DNA of 64,000 bases from Desulfosarcinaceae bacterium (GTDB taxonomy: Bacteria; Desulfobacterota; Desulfobacteria; Desulfobacterales; Desulfosarcinaceae): NCBI GenBank assembly GCA_030066015.1, contig JASJCL010000005.1, positions 1 to 64,000 of the forward strand, read 5' to 3'. The notes beneath the pieces are model-generated. The model was not told where the DNA came from. It ran no database searches and saw nothing but the letters and a program-made list of their open reading frames with translations. Below, in pieces: positions 7,626 through 15,749 of the stretch. The translations under genes were made by a program, and so were the position numbers. How positions within the stretch are numbered: position 1 is the first letter of the stretch; each line of letters opens with the position of its first letter.

Positions 7626-9604
7626 GGACACTCCGCACCGCCTTGGTGCTTTTTCTCGTCGCCTTGAGCCTACCCCTCTCCTACGTGCTCACCCGCACCT
7701 ACAGCGGGCTGCGTCAGGAGGAGATCAGCCGCCTGCGCTTCTTCGCCTCTGCACTTTTCGATGCGGTGGAGGGCGAATTGGCGGAGCTGATCTTCATGGA
7801 GGAGGGCCGACCGGTGGATGCATATGGTATCTCCAACGACGAGGGCGCCGTGACCTCCTCGGCCACTGGCGAACAGCGGAAAGGCCGCGTGGCGGTGGCT
7901 GTCGGCGGACGCGCGGCGCGAGCGCCCCACGCGACCAGCCCATTGCGCCACCTGCCCGCGCAATCATGGCTGCGGGGCTACCTGCAAAACCATCCCGACG
8001 GCGGTTTTCAGACCCCCTTGTCGGGTGACAACGCCGAGACAGATCGGCGGCGCAAGGAGCTTTCCGCCTACAACGATCGCTTTAATGCAATGCGTTTCCA
8101 GATACCGCGCTCCCCGCCGCCGGCAGAGATCTTTCCGGAAATCACGACGCAGCGCCTGGCGGAGCCGCTCGCCGACGAAGAAGGCGCCGCCGAACCCTAT
8201 CTCTACCAGTCCAGCCCCTCCAAGGCGCGCAGCGCCATGGCGCGTCAAAAGAGCCGCCTGGAGGAGATAACCGCCTCCCAAGCGCGGAAGGTGACCCGCC
8301 AGAGGTCCCAACAGACGGAGTCGACGCCAGGACCGGCGCCGACCGCAAATGCGGCGACGGAAGCCGCCGCGTCCAGAATTGGAGCGACGCAGACAGATGC
8401 GGCCGTGACGGCCTCAGGGGAGGCCCTGGAGATGGAACTCTCCGCTGGGGCCACCGCTGCTTCGCGTCAAGTGGAGGTGGCCCCCTTCCAAGCACTCCTG
8501 CTGGACCCCAATCGCGCATTTATCTTTCGCCGCATCCTGATCGAGGGAGAGGCTTACCGGCAGGGTTTCGTCCTCGATCTGGCCGGCTTTGGACAACACC
8601 TATTGGCCACTCACTTCGCCGATCAACCCCTGGCCCGTTTTACCCAACTACAATTGTGGGCGCGAACCGAAAACGCACCACAACTTATTGGAACTTTAGG
8701 AAAAAGCAGCGATAATCCCAGCTTGACAATGGAGCGCCAGTTTCCCCGTCCGTTCACGTTTCTGACAGCCCGACTGCTCTGCAATGAGATTCCGCCCTCC
8801 TCAGCGCGGGCCCCGCTGCGGCTGACCCTCATCGCCCTGGGATTGGTGCTGCTGGTGGGAATGTTGGCCATCCATCGCAGCGTCAACGCTCAAGTGGCCC
8901 TCTCACGCCGCCGCTCACAATTCGCATCGGCGGTCACCCACGAGCTTAAAACCCCCCTTACCACGATTCGCATGTACGTGGAGATGCTGGCCCAGGGGAT
9001 GGCCGATGATCCCCAACGTCGCCAGCGCTACCTGGCAATTTTGGATTCGGAAACCGCTCGACTGGGCCGCCTGATCAACAATGTGCTGGAGCTGTCCCGT
9101 TTGGAAAAACGCCAGCGGCCCCTATCGTACCGGGTCGGAGACCTCAGCGACGTGATACAGAAAGTCGATGCGGCCTTAGGGCCGCAGCTGGCGGCGGCCG
9201 ACTTTGACTTCCAGGTGAAAAACAGGCTAAAGGAGCCCTTCGCCTATGATGGCGAGGTGCTGGTGCAGGTGTTGAGCAACCTCATTGAGAACAGTCTCAA
9301 ATTCGGTCGCGACAGCGATCGCAAGTTGATCCATCTGGAGATTTGGAAGCACAGAGGAATGGTACACCTGGCCGTGACGGATGCGGGGCCGGGAATTCCC
9401 CAGCGAGATTTGAAACAGATTTTCGATGACTTCTACCGCGCCGAGGATGAAATGACCCGCACCACCGCGGGAACCGGCATCGGCCTGGCGCTGGTCAAGC
9501 GCTTCGCCCAGGCCATGAACGGACGGGTAATGGCGCGCAACAACCCGAAGGGTGGATGCACCATCACACTGGTACTGCCGGTGAAGGCCGATGGACCATA
9601 TTGA
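7622..9604 (+). CDS. Membrane sensor histidine kinase with a long periplasmic domain
   Basis: A 660-residue kinase partnering the regulator that overlaps it. One helix at residues 7-24 and a second at about 400-418 bracket a periplasmic region of some 370 residues, unusually large, which contains a low-complexity Ala/Thr/Gln/Ser-rich linker at about 205-285. The cytoplasmic part has HisKA with the phosphoacceptor H440 in THELKTPL, an N box LIENSLKFG, G1 DAGPGIP and G2 GTGIGLALVKR. No HAMP or PAS domain is apparent between the second helix and HisKA. The stimulus cannot be told from the sequence. Confidence 0.93.
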   Translation: MRTLRTALVLFLVALSLPLSYVLTRTYSGLRQEEISRLRFFASALFDAVEGELAELIFMEEGRPVDAYGISNDEGAVTSSATGEQRKGRVAVAVGGRAARAPHATSPLRHLPAQSWLRGYLQNHPDGGFQTPLSGDNAETDRRRKELSAYNDRFNAMRFQIPRSPPPAEIFPEITTQRLAEPLADEEGAAEPYLYQSSPSKARSAMARQKSRLEEITASQARKVTRQRSQQTESTPGPAPTANAATEAAASRIGATQTDAAVTASGEALEMELSAGATAASRQVEVAPFQALLLDPNRAFIFRRILIEGEAYRQGFVLDLAGFGQHLLATHFADQPLARFTQLQLWARTENAPQLIGTLGKSSDNPSLTMERQFPRPFTFLTARLLCNEIPPSSARAPLRLTLIALGLVLLVGMLAIHRSVNAQVALSRRRSQFASAVTHELKTPLTTIRMYVEMLAQGMADDPQRRQRYLAILDSETARLGRLINNVLELSRLEKRQRPLSYRVGDLSDVIQKVDAALGPQLAAADFDFQVKNRLKEPFAYDGEVLVQVLSNLIENSLKFGRDSDRKLIHLEIWKHRGMVHLAVTDAGPGIPQRDLKQIFDDFYRAEDEMTRTTAGTGIGLALVKRFAQAMNGRVMARNNPKGGCTITLVLPVKADGPY

Positions 9605-9675
9605 ATCGGGGCGGCAAGTGGATCCTGCGACGTGTTGCCAACTGGAATTGTGAACACCGGATATTGGACTGCAGA

Positions 9676-11340
9676 ATGACGAGTGACCACCACACCGTGT
9701 ACATCGAACCGGACGGCCGGCGTATTCGCGCCGCTGCCGGCCAACCCCTCACGGAGGCCCTCACCCATGCCGGTCTCTTTTTGCGGGCCGATTGCGGCGG
9801 CAAGGGCCGCTGCGGTAAATGCCGCATCCGCGTGAAGGCCGATTCGGCTGGCACACCCGGCGACATCCCGGCCCAAGCGGGCCGCACCCACTTCCCATCC
9901 AGCGAGACGCAGGACGATCGCCTGGCCTGCCAACTGGTCGTCGATCGCGACATGCACATCGAGATTCCGGAAATGGCGCTCTTGCGAGCCGATGTGATCC
10001 AGAAAGCGCCGGTGAGCCTACCGGCCGATCTGGCGGCAGCGAGACCACTCGGTGCAAGGGAACGCTTCGGTGTGGCCGTCGATCTGGGGACCACCACCAT
10101 CGCCCTTTACCTGTGCGCGCTCGACGCTCTCCAGGTGCTTGGATCGGTATCGATCAAGAACCCGCAAGCTCAATTTGGCGACGACATCATGAGCCGTATC
10201 GGCGTCATACGAGAGAAAGCGGACACCTTGAAGCGCATGCAGAGCATGGCGGTCAACGCTATCCAGTGGGGCGTTTTGACCCTGGCCAGCCGCCAGCGCA
10301 TTGATCCTCAGGCCATAACCCGGATGGCGGTGGTGGGGAATACCACCATGATCCACATCCTGGCAGGCGAGAGTCCGGCCAGCCTGGGCGTCTACCCCTT
10401 TACGCCCCGATTCAGCGAAGGGAGAGAGTTCCCAGGGAAAGCGGTGGGTTTTTTCGAGCTGCCCGGCCTCCGTGTGGAGACCCTGCCCCTGATATCCGCC
10501 TTCCTGGGCAGCGATATTCTCGCAGCCGCCCTGGGTACCGATTTCCAAGCCCGCGCACCTGGGACGGTGCTGGCCGATGTGGGCACCAACGGGGAGGTGA
10601 TGCTCAGAACGCCAAACGGCATCCTGGCCACCTCCTGCGCCACCGGGCCGGCGTTCGAAGGCGCCTCTCTGAGCTGCGGCATGCACGCCATCGCGGGTGC
10701 CGTCGATGGGATCACGATCGAAGCCGTCGATTGCGCGCCGGTCTGCTCTGTCATCGCGCCCAAGAACAGCGCCGCTACGCGCGTGGCCGGCATCTGCGGT
10801 TCGGGAGTTGTCAGTGCGGTGGCAGAGGCCTATCGTCACCAGATATTGAACCCGGACGGCAGCTTCAATACCAAATGCGGTAGTCCCGCCCTGCTGGTTT
10901 CGGCGGATGGGCCACCCGCCCTCATCCTCGTGGCGGCCGAAGCGTCGGCCACCGGCCGGCCGGTGGCGGTCAGCCAGCGGGATATCCGGGCGATCCAATT
11001 GGCCAAAGGGGCCTTACGGGCCGGTATCGAGATGCTTTTAAAAGCGGACAATCGCCAACGCCCGCGACAGATTCAGCTGGCGGGTGCATTTGGCAGTTAT
11101 CTGGCCAAGCAGGATGTCCTCGCCATCGGCATGCTGCCACCCGTTCGGGCCGCGGAGATCACCATCGTGGGCAATGCCGCCGGCGTCGGCGCCATCCGCT
11201 ATCTACTGGAAGCAGACGGCGCTGCCCGGATCAACACCATAAAGGGCTGCACCGAGGTGGTCCACCTGGCCACCGATCCCGCCTTTCAGAAAGCCTTCAT
11301 CGACGCACTTTCCTTTCCCAAAATACCACATACGGTATAG
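9676..11340 (+). CDS. ASKHA/2Fe-2S protein, corrinoid activation (RACo-like) family
   Basis: A 554-residue protein from the ATG at 9676, 71 bases after the kinase gene. An N-terminal plant-type 2Fe-2S domain has C40, C46, C49 and C85 (CGGKGRCGKC, then RLACQ). After a linker, an ASKHA (actin/hexokinase-like) ATPase domain starts at FGVAVDLGTTTIA and includes NPQAQFGDD, VVGNTTM, DVGTNGE and ICGSGVVS. This matches reductive activators of corrinoid proteins such as RACo of acetogens, which re-reduce inactive Co(II) to Co(I) in methyltransferase systems. No corrinoid protein or methyltransferase gene is within this window, so the partner is elsewhere or the protein serves another target. No good Shine-Dalgarno is visible; translation may depend on the genes before it. 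Confidence 0.88.
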   Translation: MTSDHHTVYIEPDGRRIRAAAGQPLTEALTHAGLFLRADCGGKGRCGKCRIRVKADSAGTPGDIPAQAGRTHFPSSETQDDRLACQLVVDRDMHIEIPEMALLRADVIQKAPVSLPADLAAARPLGARERFGVAVDLGTTTIALYLCALDALQVLGSVSIKNPQAQFGDDIMSRIGVIREKADTLKRMQSMAVNAIQWGVLTLASRQRIDPQAITRMAVVGNTTMIHILAGESPASLGVYPFTPRFSEGREFPGKAVGFFELPGLRVETLPLISAFLGSDILAAALGTDFQARAPGTVLADVGTNGEVMLRTPNGILATSCATGPAFEGASLSCGMHAIAGAVDGITIEAVDCAPVCSVIAPKNSAATRVAGICGSGVVSAVAEAYRHQILNPDGSFNTKCGSPALLVSADGPPALILVAAEASATGRPVAVSQRDIRAIQLAKGALRAGIEMLLKADNRQRPRQIQLAGAFGSYLAKQDVLAIGMLPPVRAAEITIVGNAAGVGAIRYLLEADGAARINTIKGCTEVVHLATDPAFQKAFIDALSFPKIPHTV

Positions 11341-11384
11341 TCGCCCCGGTTGGACACCACCCAATGGGGTTGGCGCCGGAGAGA

Positions 11385-11549
11385 TCAGCAATACTCGTTG
11401 AACGCCTCGGCGGCCTCTTCAATGGTGTCGAACAGAAGCCACTCCCGGCGCATCAAGCCCCTCTCATGATAGCGGATCCGCTCGATAGCGGTATTGCCAT
11501 GATACTCGAAAACCTCCTGATAATCGCTGTGTTCAACCTGACGGGTCAT
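11385..11549 (-). CDS. Small acidic protein, 54 residues, function unknown
   Basis: A short gene with a strong ribosome site (GAGGAG, six bases before the ATG at 11549). The product is soluble and acidic with segments EVFEYHGNTAIERIRYHERG and a C-terminal helix IEEAAEAFNEYC ending in Cys. The codon pattern and the ribosome site make it a believable small protein; I do not recognise a family. It lies convergent to the ASKHA gene (45 bases between stops) and downstream of another small gene on the same strand. Confidence 0.55.
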   Translation of the reverse strand: MTRQVEHSDYQEVFEYHGNTAIERIRYHERGLMRREWLLFDTIEEAAEAFNEYC

Positions 11550-11636
11550 GGCGTTCTCCTCTGTGAGATTCGGGTCGGGACCTAGCCCTCCAAAGGGCCT
11601 CGGCCGTATGGGGACGCGTGACGAATCCGATGATCG

Positions 11637-11661
11637 ATGCCGCCGCTCGGGCAGGCGGCAT
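11637..11661. terminator. Hairpin between the two small genes
   Basis: An 8-bp perfect stem (ATGCCGCC with GGCGGCAT) with a 9-base loop begins 8 bases past the stop of the 47-residue gene. There is no T-run on the minus side, so termination would be weak; it could also separate the expression of the two small genes. Confidence 0.4.
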
Positions 11662-11668
11662 TTCGCCT

Positions 11669-11812
11669 TTAGAGGCCATAGGCTAGGGTGGCCAGGGCCG
11701 AAACCGCCACTACCAGGGTCATGGAAACCGCATCGCCAATCAGTGACCAGGGATCCACCGATTGCCGGAAAAAACCTGCCTGTAACGTTTGAGACCATTG
11801 GATTCGCCACAT
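11669..11812 (-). CDS. Small single-pass membrane protein, 47 residues
   Basis: A gene too short for normal calling. The ATG at 11812 follows AAGGAGG by six bases, the best ribosome site in the neighbourhood. The product begins MWRIQWSQTLQAGFFRQ, then SVDPWSLIGDAV, and ends in one hydrophobic helix of about 18 residues (MTLVVAV... to ...LAYGL). It resembles small inner-membrane stress or regulatory peptides in architecture only; no family is recognised. It is followed by a hairpin and the 54-residue gene on the same strand. Confidence 0.5.
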   Translation of the reverse strand: MWRIQWSQTLQAGFFRQSVDPWSLIGDAVSMTLVVAVSALATLAYGL

Positions 11813-12237
11813 CGGGAACCTCCTTGTTGCTAACTTGAATGGGGCCACTTCCCATCTTCACTGACGTTAGCCTACACGGACGCTTTGACAGATCCGGTCA
11901 CACATCGGCGGGCCAGGCCCCTTTTTTTGAGGTTTCTGGAAAATCGCGGGAAACGCCTCCGACCACAATATGTGGTATATCGTTGGTCTCAATATCGCAC
12001 CATCATGTGATCACTTGAATCGATATTGCCGCTGCCGATCCAAAATTGGATCGATATACCGTCAGCAGCGCCCGGGGCCCATTGGGAATCTCAGTAGCGC
12101 CGCCCGTCTGCAATCTAGACTGTCAATTTTACTTTCCTCGCGGCGTTTATTAGAGATTTCCCGTTTGCGCCGCTCAAGAAACATGAAGATCCGCGGCGTG
12201 GCTGCCGCCGAATGAGACGCCAGGGAAGAACGACATC
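11813..12237. other. 425-base intergenic region with a dyad element
   Basis: No credible gene. It should hold the minus-strand promoter of the small genes and the plus-strand promoter of the MauE/rhodanese/selD cluster. Visible structure: a short GC dyad followed by seven T at about 11915-11930, the dyad at 11962-11976, and a run of GATC-containing words (TGATCACTTGAATCGATATT, GGATCGATATACC) at about 12008-12062. The region is less GC-rich than its flanks. Confidence 0.45.
11962..11976. promoter_or_regulatory. Dyad ACCACAATATGTGGT, possible operator
   Basis: Six-base arms ACCACA and TGTGGT surround a three-base centre, followed directly by ATAT. A 13-of-15 match occurs at 40748-40762, near the start of another gene. 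Both sit in intergenic DNA. This would suit a dimeric regulator; the identity is unknown. Confidence 0.4.
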
Positions 12238-12762
12238 GTGCGCCACGCGAACACCACCAGACAGCAGCGCTCCACACCGGTCGGGATCATCCTCGACCAC
12301 GGGATTCGGCTCGTTCTGGCCGCCATATTTATGATCTCAGGCGTATCAAAACTGGCGGATCCCCAGTCATTCGGCATCATCATAGCGGCCTATGGGATTT
12401 TACCTGAGGCCCTGGTGATGCCCCTCTCGCTGCTGCTGCCTTCCCTTGAGATCGTGGCCGCCGTAGGGCTTATGTTACAAAAGCGCGGCAGCTTGGAACT
12501 GATGACGATGCTGATGCTGATTTTCATGGCGGTCCTGGCGTATGGCATCTACCTGGGTCTCGACGTGGACTGCGGTTGTTTTGGACCCGAAGACCCGGAA
12601 GGAGCGGCCTTCCACGGTCTGCAGAGCGCTTTATACCGAGACGTGGGCCTGTTGGCGGGCATTGTCTATTTATTCTGTCGGCGACACCTTGCCGCGATGA
12701 GGGCAGGGCGCCGAACCCGATCTGCTGCAAGGAGGAAGAGATGCGCTTCAGAAATTTCGTAA
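12238..12762 (+). CDS. MauE/DoxX-like membrane protein
   Basis: A 174-residue membrane protein starting at the GTG at 12238, ten bases after AGGGAAG. Four helices (about 23-38, 45-60, 64-80, 88-106) precede the motif DCGCFG (C112, C114), the signature shared with MauE and with the first domain of the fusion at 3534-4499; a fifth helix lies near residue 132-146. The C-terminus is very Arg-rich (RAGRRTRSAARRKR) and overlaps the start of the rhodanese gene by 22 bases, so the two are translated together. Inferred role: membrane thiol/disulfide exchange with the quinone pool, perhaps serving the adjacent rhodanese. No thioredoxin domain is attached here. Confidence 0.75.
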   Translation: MRHANTTRQQRSTPVGIILDHGIRLVLAAIFMISGVSKLADPQSFGIIIAAYGILPEALVMPLSLLLPSLEIVAAVGLMLQKRGSLELMTMLMLIFMAVLAYGIYLGLDVDCGCFGPEDPEGAAFHGLQSALYRDVGLLAGIVYLFCRRHLAAMRAGRRTRSAARRKRCASEIS

Positions 12763-13271
12763 CCATTGTACTCGCCGCGGTTCTTTTCACCATGGGGTCT
12801 GCCCCCACCGTCTGGAGCAAGAACAAGTTCGAAAAAGAGGTGGACAAGGAAAGCGCCGGCGTGAAACTGGTTCGGGAGGTGCAACGCGGTGACTATGATC
12901 TGGTCACCACCGCCGAGTTGAAATCTTGGTTGGAAGCGGGCAAGGATATGCGCATCATCGACACCATGCCCTATGAGGACAGTTACAAAAAGCATCACGT
13001 CCCCGGTGCCAAGCAATTCCTATTCCCAATTTCGGATATGGCCTCTTGGAACACCCAGGAAACCGACGGCAGGACCCAATCGGACTATATCGAGCTGTTG
13101 GGAAGCGACAAAGCGCGCCCCGTTGTGGTCTACTGCGGCTTCGTCAAATGCACCCGCAGCCACAACGGCGCTGTCTGGGCGCGGAAATTGGGCTACACGA
13201 ACGTCTATCGCTACGCCGGTGGCATCTTTGCCTGGAAAGGCGCCGGATATGAGGTCGAAAAAATTAAATAA
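12741..13271 (+). CDS. Periplasmic rhodanese-like sulfurtransferase
   Basis: A 176-residue protein with the ATG at 12741, five bases after GGAGG. A signal peptide covers about 1-26 (LAAVLFTMGSAPTVWS). One rhodanese domain follows: TTAELKSWL, IIDTMPYED, HVPGAKQF and the active loop CGFVKCTRS with the catalytic C132 and an extra C137. The loop differs from the classical CRxGxR. Rhodaneses carry a persulfide, and some carry selenium as a perselenide. Being inside a run of genes ending in selD, a part in sulfur or selenium handling is inferred. Fold firm, substrate not. Confidence 0.85.
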   Translation: MRFRNFVTIVLAAVLFTMGSAPTVWSKNKFEKEVDKESAGVKLVREVQRGDYDLVTTAELKSWLEAGKDMRIIDTMPYEDSYKKHHVPGAKQFLFPISDMASWNTQETDGRTQSDYIELLGSDKARPVVVYCGFVKCTRSHNGAVWARKLGYTNVYRYAGGIFAWKGAGYEVEKIK

Positions 13272-13278
13272 GCTTAAG

Positions 13279-13866
13279 GTGATTGGGACGTCTAGGCCAC
13301 CCGCGGCATCGATAACGAAAGCGCTTGACAGCGATCCTCTGGTAGAGCATATCCACAACCGCACCGCCAATCTCTTCCGGACGCAACAGCTATGGTGCTC
13401 CGAAGCCGTTCTATGCGTTCTCAATCGCGGCCTGGGGGGCGAACTGCCCAACGACCTGGTGGTACCGCTGGGGGCTGGGTTCGGGGAAGGCATCGGCGGC
13501 AGTGGCTGCACCTGCGGCGCACTCTCCGGCGGCGCAATGGCCATTGGACTTTTCTGCGGTGCTGCAGGAACGGGACTGCACCGCTCCCGCAATGCCCGCA
13601 CCCTCTCGCGGCAGCTGCACGACCACTTTAAGGCCCAGTATGGCAGCACCTGCTGCCGAATTCTGACCAAACAGGTGCTGCGGGGGAGCGACGGGCATTT
13701 TGAGTTGTGCACCGAACTGGCGGCCGGAGCGGCCGCACTGACGGCAACCCTTATCCTCTCCATTCAACCCGAGCGTCGAGACAGGGCCGATTGGCACTAT
13801 CTCCGCCAGGAAGACAGCCGCGTGAAAGCGAGGCTAAAGATTGTGGGGGATTTTCTCAAGCGCTGA
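13279..13866 (+). CDS. C_GCxxG_C_C family redox protein
   Basis: About 195 residues from the GTG at 13279; the start is uncertain because there is no ATG and only a weak ribosome site. The conserved Cys pattern is present: QLWCSEAVL (C40), GSGCTCGALSGG (C77, C79), LFCG (C93), a YGSTCCRILT pair (C125, C126) and C144. This is the probable redox-active C_GCxxG_C_C family, often found in anaerobes beside selenium and sulfur genes and presumed to bind a metal or metal-sulfur cofactor. A hydrophobic stretch at about 147-162 may be a membrane or buried helix. Seven bases after the rhodanese stop and 123 before selD. Confidence 0.7.
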   Translation: MIGTSRPPAASITKALDSDPLVEHIHNRTANLFRTQQLWCSEAVLCVLNRGLGGELPNDLVVPLGAGFGEGIGGSGCTCGALSGGAMAIGLFCGAAGTGLHRSRNARTLSRQLHDHFKAQYGSTCCRILTKQVLRGSDGHFELCTELAAGAAALTATLILSIQPERRDRADWHYLRQEDSRVKARLKIVGDFLKR

Positions 13867-13989
13867 AAATCCAGCCAAGGCATCGGCAGATACCAGAGAG
13901 GGCATCTCAAGTCGTCAGCCCACCTGAGATGTTGTGGTTGCAGCTGGAAAGCCTGTTCCCAACCGCTTGGACCTCGAGGAGGAATCCAC

Positions 13990-15051
13990 ATGGGAAAATT
14001 GAACATTTTCCAACGCCCCACGCTTCTGAGCCTTTCCAAGACCTGCGGATGAGCGGCAAAAATCGACCCGGTCGGGCTCGGTGAATTGCTCAAACGGCTT
14101 CCGCAAAACGAGGATCCCAACCTGCTGGTGGGTTTCGGCTCCAGCGACGACGCCGGGATCTACCGGCTCGACGACCAGACCGCCATCGTCACCACAGCGG
14201 ATTTCATTACGCCACCCGTCAACGATCCCTATCTTTACGGCCAGATCGCGGCGGCAAATGCCCTCAGCGACGTTTACGCCATGGGGGGGCGTCCCCTTAC
14301 CTGTCTCAATCTCGTGGCGTTCCCGTCAGGCAAATTGGATTCCGACATCCTTCACGGTATCATCTCCGGTGCCCTCAACAAGATCACCGAAGCGGGCGCC
14401 GTGCTCGCCGGCGGTCACAGCGTTGAGGACGACGAACCCAAGTTCGGCCTGGCGGTCACCGGGATCGTCCATCCCCAACGTTACTGGCGCAACAGCGGCG
14501 CCCAAGCCGGTGACGCCCTCATCCTCACCAAACCCCTGGGGAGCGGGGTTCTCTTCAATGCCAATCTGAAGGGTTGGGTATCAGAGACGGCCCTGCGAGC
14601 TTGCTGCAATGCGCTGGTGACGCTGAACCGCACCGCAGCGGAGGTGCTCACCCGATTCACCGTCCATGCGGCAACGGACATCACCGGCTTCGGCCTTTCG
14701 GGCCACGCCCTGGAGATGGCGGAAGGATCACGGGTCACGATGGAGATAGTGGTAGATGCCATACCCGTAATGGATGAGGCTTTGGAGATGTACCGCAGGG
14801 GCGTCACCACGGGTGTCAACCCGCACAACCGACGGCTGGCGGCTGGCAAGACAACCATCTCTGCGCAATTGCCCAATTGGCACGAAGAGATCCTCTTCGA
14901 CCCCCAGACCAGCGGCGGCTTGCTGGCCGCCGTGCCCGAAGCCGAAGCGGAGCCGCTACTCAAGGCGCTGCAGCTCGCCGGCGTATCCCGGGCGGTGCGA
15001 ATCGGCCGGGTAATCCCCTTCGACGACCCCAGCTTCCTGCGCTATACATAG
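13990..15051 (+). CDS. selD: Selenide, water dikinase with selenocysteine encoded by UGA
   Basis: A 353-residue selenophosphate synthetase. The ATG at 13990 follows GAGGAGG by seven bases and reads MGKLNIFQRPTLLSLSKTCG up to codon 21, TGA at 14050-14052, then AAKIDPVGLGELL, matching the glycine-rich active loop where SelD carries Cys or selenocysteine at this place, followed by the essential Lys of AAK. The remainder has SSDDAGIY, GGHSVEDDEP and FDPQTSGGLL. A start inside the gene at 14086 would remove the catalytic loop, so the UGA must be decoded. The enzyme makes selenophosphate from selenide and ATP. It implies that selA, selB and selC are elsewhere in the genome. Last gene of the redox cluster begun at 12238. 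Confidence 0.93.
14050..14085 (+). promoter_or_regulatory. UGA selenocysteine codon and putative bacterial SECIS
   Basis: The TGA at 14050-14052 is followed by a GC-rich segment that can fold around ACCCGGTCGGGCT (about 14066-14078), putting a G/U-containing loop some 17 bases after the UGA, within the usual spacing for SelB recognition. The fold is short and was judged by eye only; the UGA assignment itself rests on the protein alignment. Confidence 0.55.
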
Positions 15052-15155
15052 GGGGCTTTTTTGACAGGCGCCTCGCCAGGAAGGTATGCTGGCAGCAGGA
15101 ACTCAAGCTCGGCGCAACCCGCGACCAGATCCCCTGCCAACAGAGGAGGTGCCCC

Positions 15156-15587
15156 ATGTCCACCCAACGCTTTCTCGTGCCCGTGGATGGATCGCGTTTT
15201 TCGATGGCCGCAGCCCAGTATGCGGTGAATTTGGTCCGCAGGCTTTCCGGCGAGATCATTCTGCTGCACTGCCACAAACCCTTTCCCATCACTTTGGGTG
15301 AACCCTACTTTCAACGGGCCATCACAAAAATCGCGGAGAAATCGGAAGCGCTGCTCCTTCCCTATCGCGATCTGATGCGGCGCAGCGAGTTGCCATTCGA
15401 ATTTCGCATTTTGGAGGGGCCAGCCGCCGAAAAGATCGTCTCGGTCGCCGCCCTGGAGCACTGCGAGATGATTGTCATGGGATCCCGCGGTCGCAGTGAT
15501 CTGCAGGGATTGCTGCTGGGCAGCGTCACCCATCGGGTGCTGCACAGCGCGCCGTGTCCGGTGCTGGTTATCCGTGAGGCGGTCTGA
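15156..15587 (+). CDS. Universal stress protein (UspA family)
   Basis: A 143-residue single-domain Usp from the ATG at 15156, six bases after GAGGAGG. It starts RFLVPVDGSRFSMAAAQYA and ends with the ATP-binding signature GSRGRSDLQGLLLGSVTHRVLHSAPCPVLVIR, so it is the ATP-binding subtype. Usp proteins help survival in stress and starvation by mostly unknown routes. It follows selD by 104 bases on the same strand; a functional link to selenium metabolism is not implied. Confidence 0.92.
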   Translation: MSTQRFLVPVDGSRFSMAAAQYAVNLVRRLSGEIILLHCHKPFPITLGEPYFQRAITKIAEKSEALLLPYRDLMRRSELPFEFRILEGPAAEKIVSVAALEHCEMIVMGSRGRSDLQGLLLGSVTHRVLHSAPCPVLVIREAV

Positions 15588-15749
15588 TGGGCCCCTTCGG
15601 AATTGGCCCGCCGGCGACCGATAGGCGGCCCATCAGATGGCGCTGACGACCGATACCGGTGGATATGGCGGTTGCTGCACAGCATCGTGTGTGGTGACAG
15701 TGGGAGAAGGTCGGCGGGTTGAATCGGTTCACGAATAGGAGTTAATCGC

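Noticed and set aside
11323-11338. A third copy of the dyad (ATACC-N6-GGTAT) at the end of the ASKHA gene.
   Set aside because: It spans the final codons and stop of the gene, and its spacing differs from the other copies, so chance is likely.
13279-13866. The C_GCxxG_C_C frame as a readthrough extension of the rhodanese.
   Set aside because: It is in a different reading frame and the rhodanese stop is TAA, not UGA, so neither Sec nor readthrough explains it.
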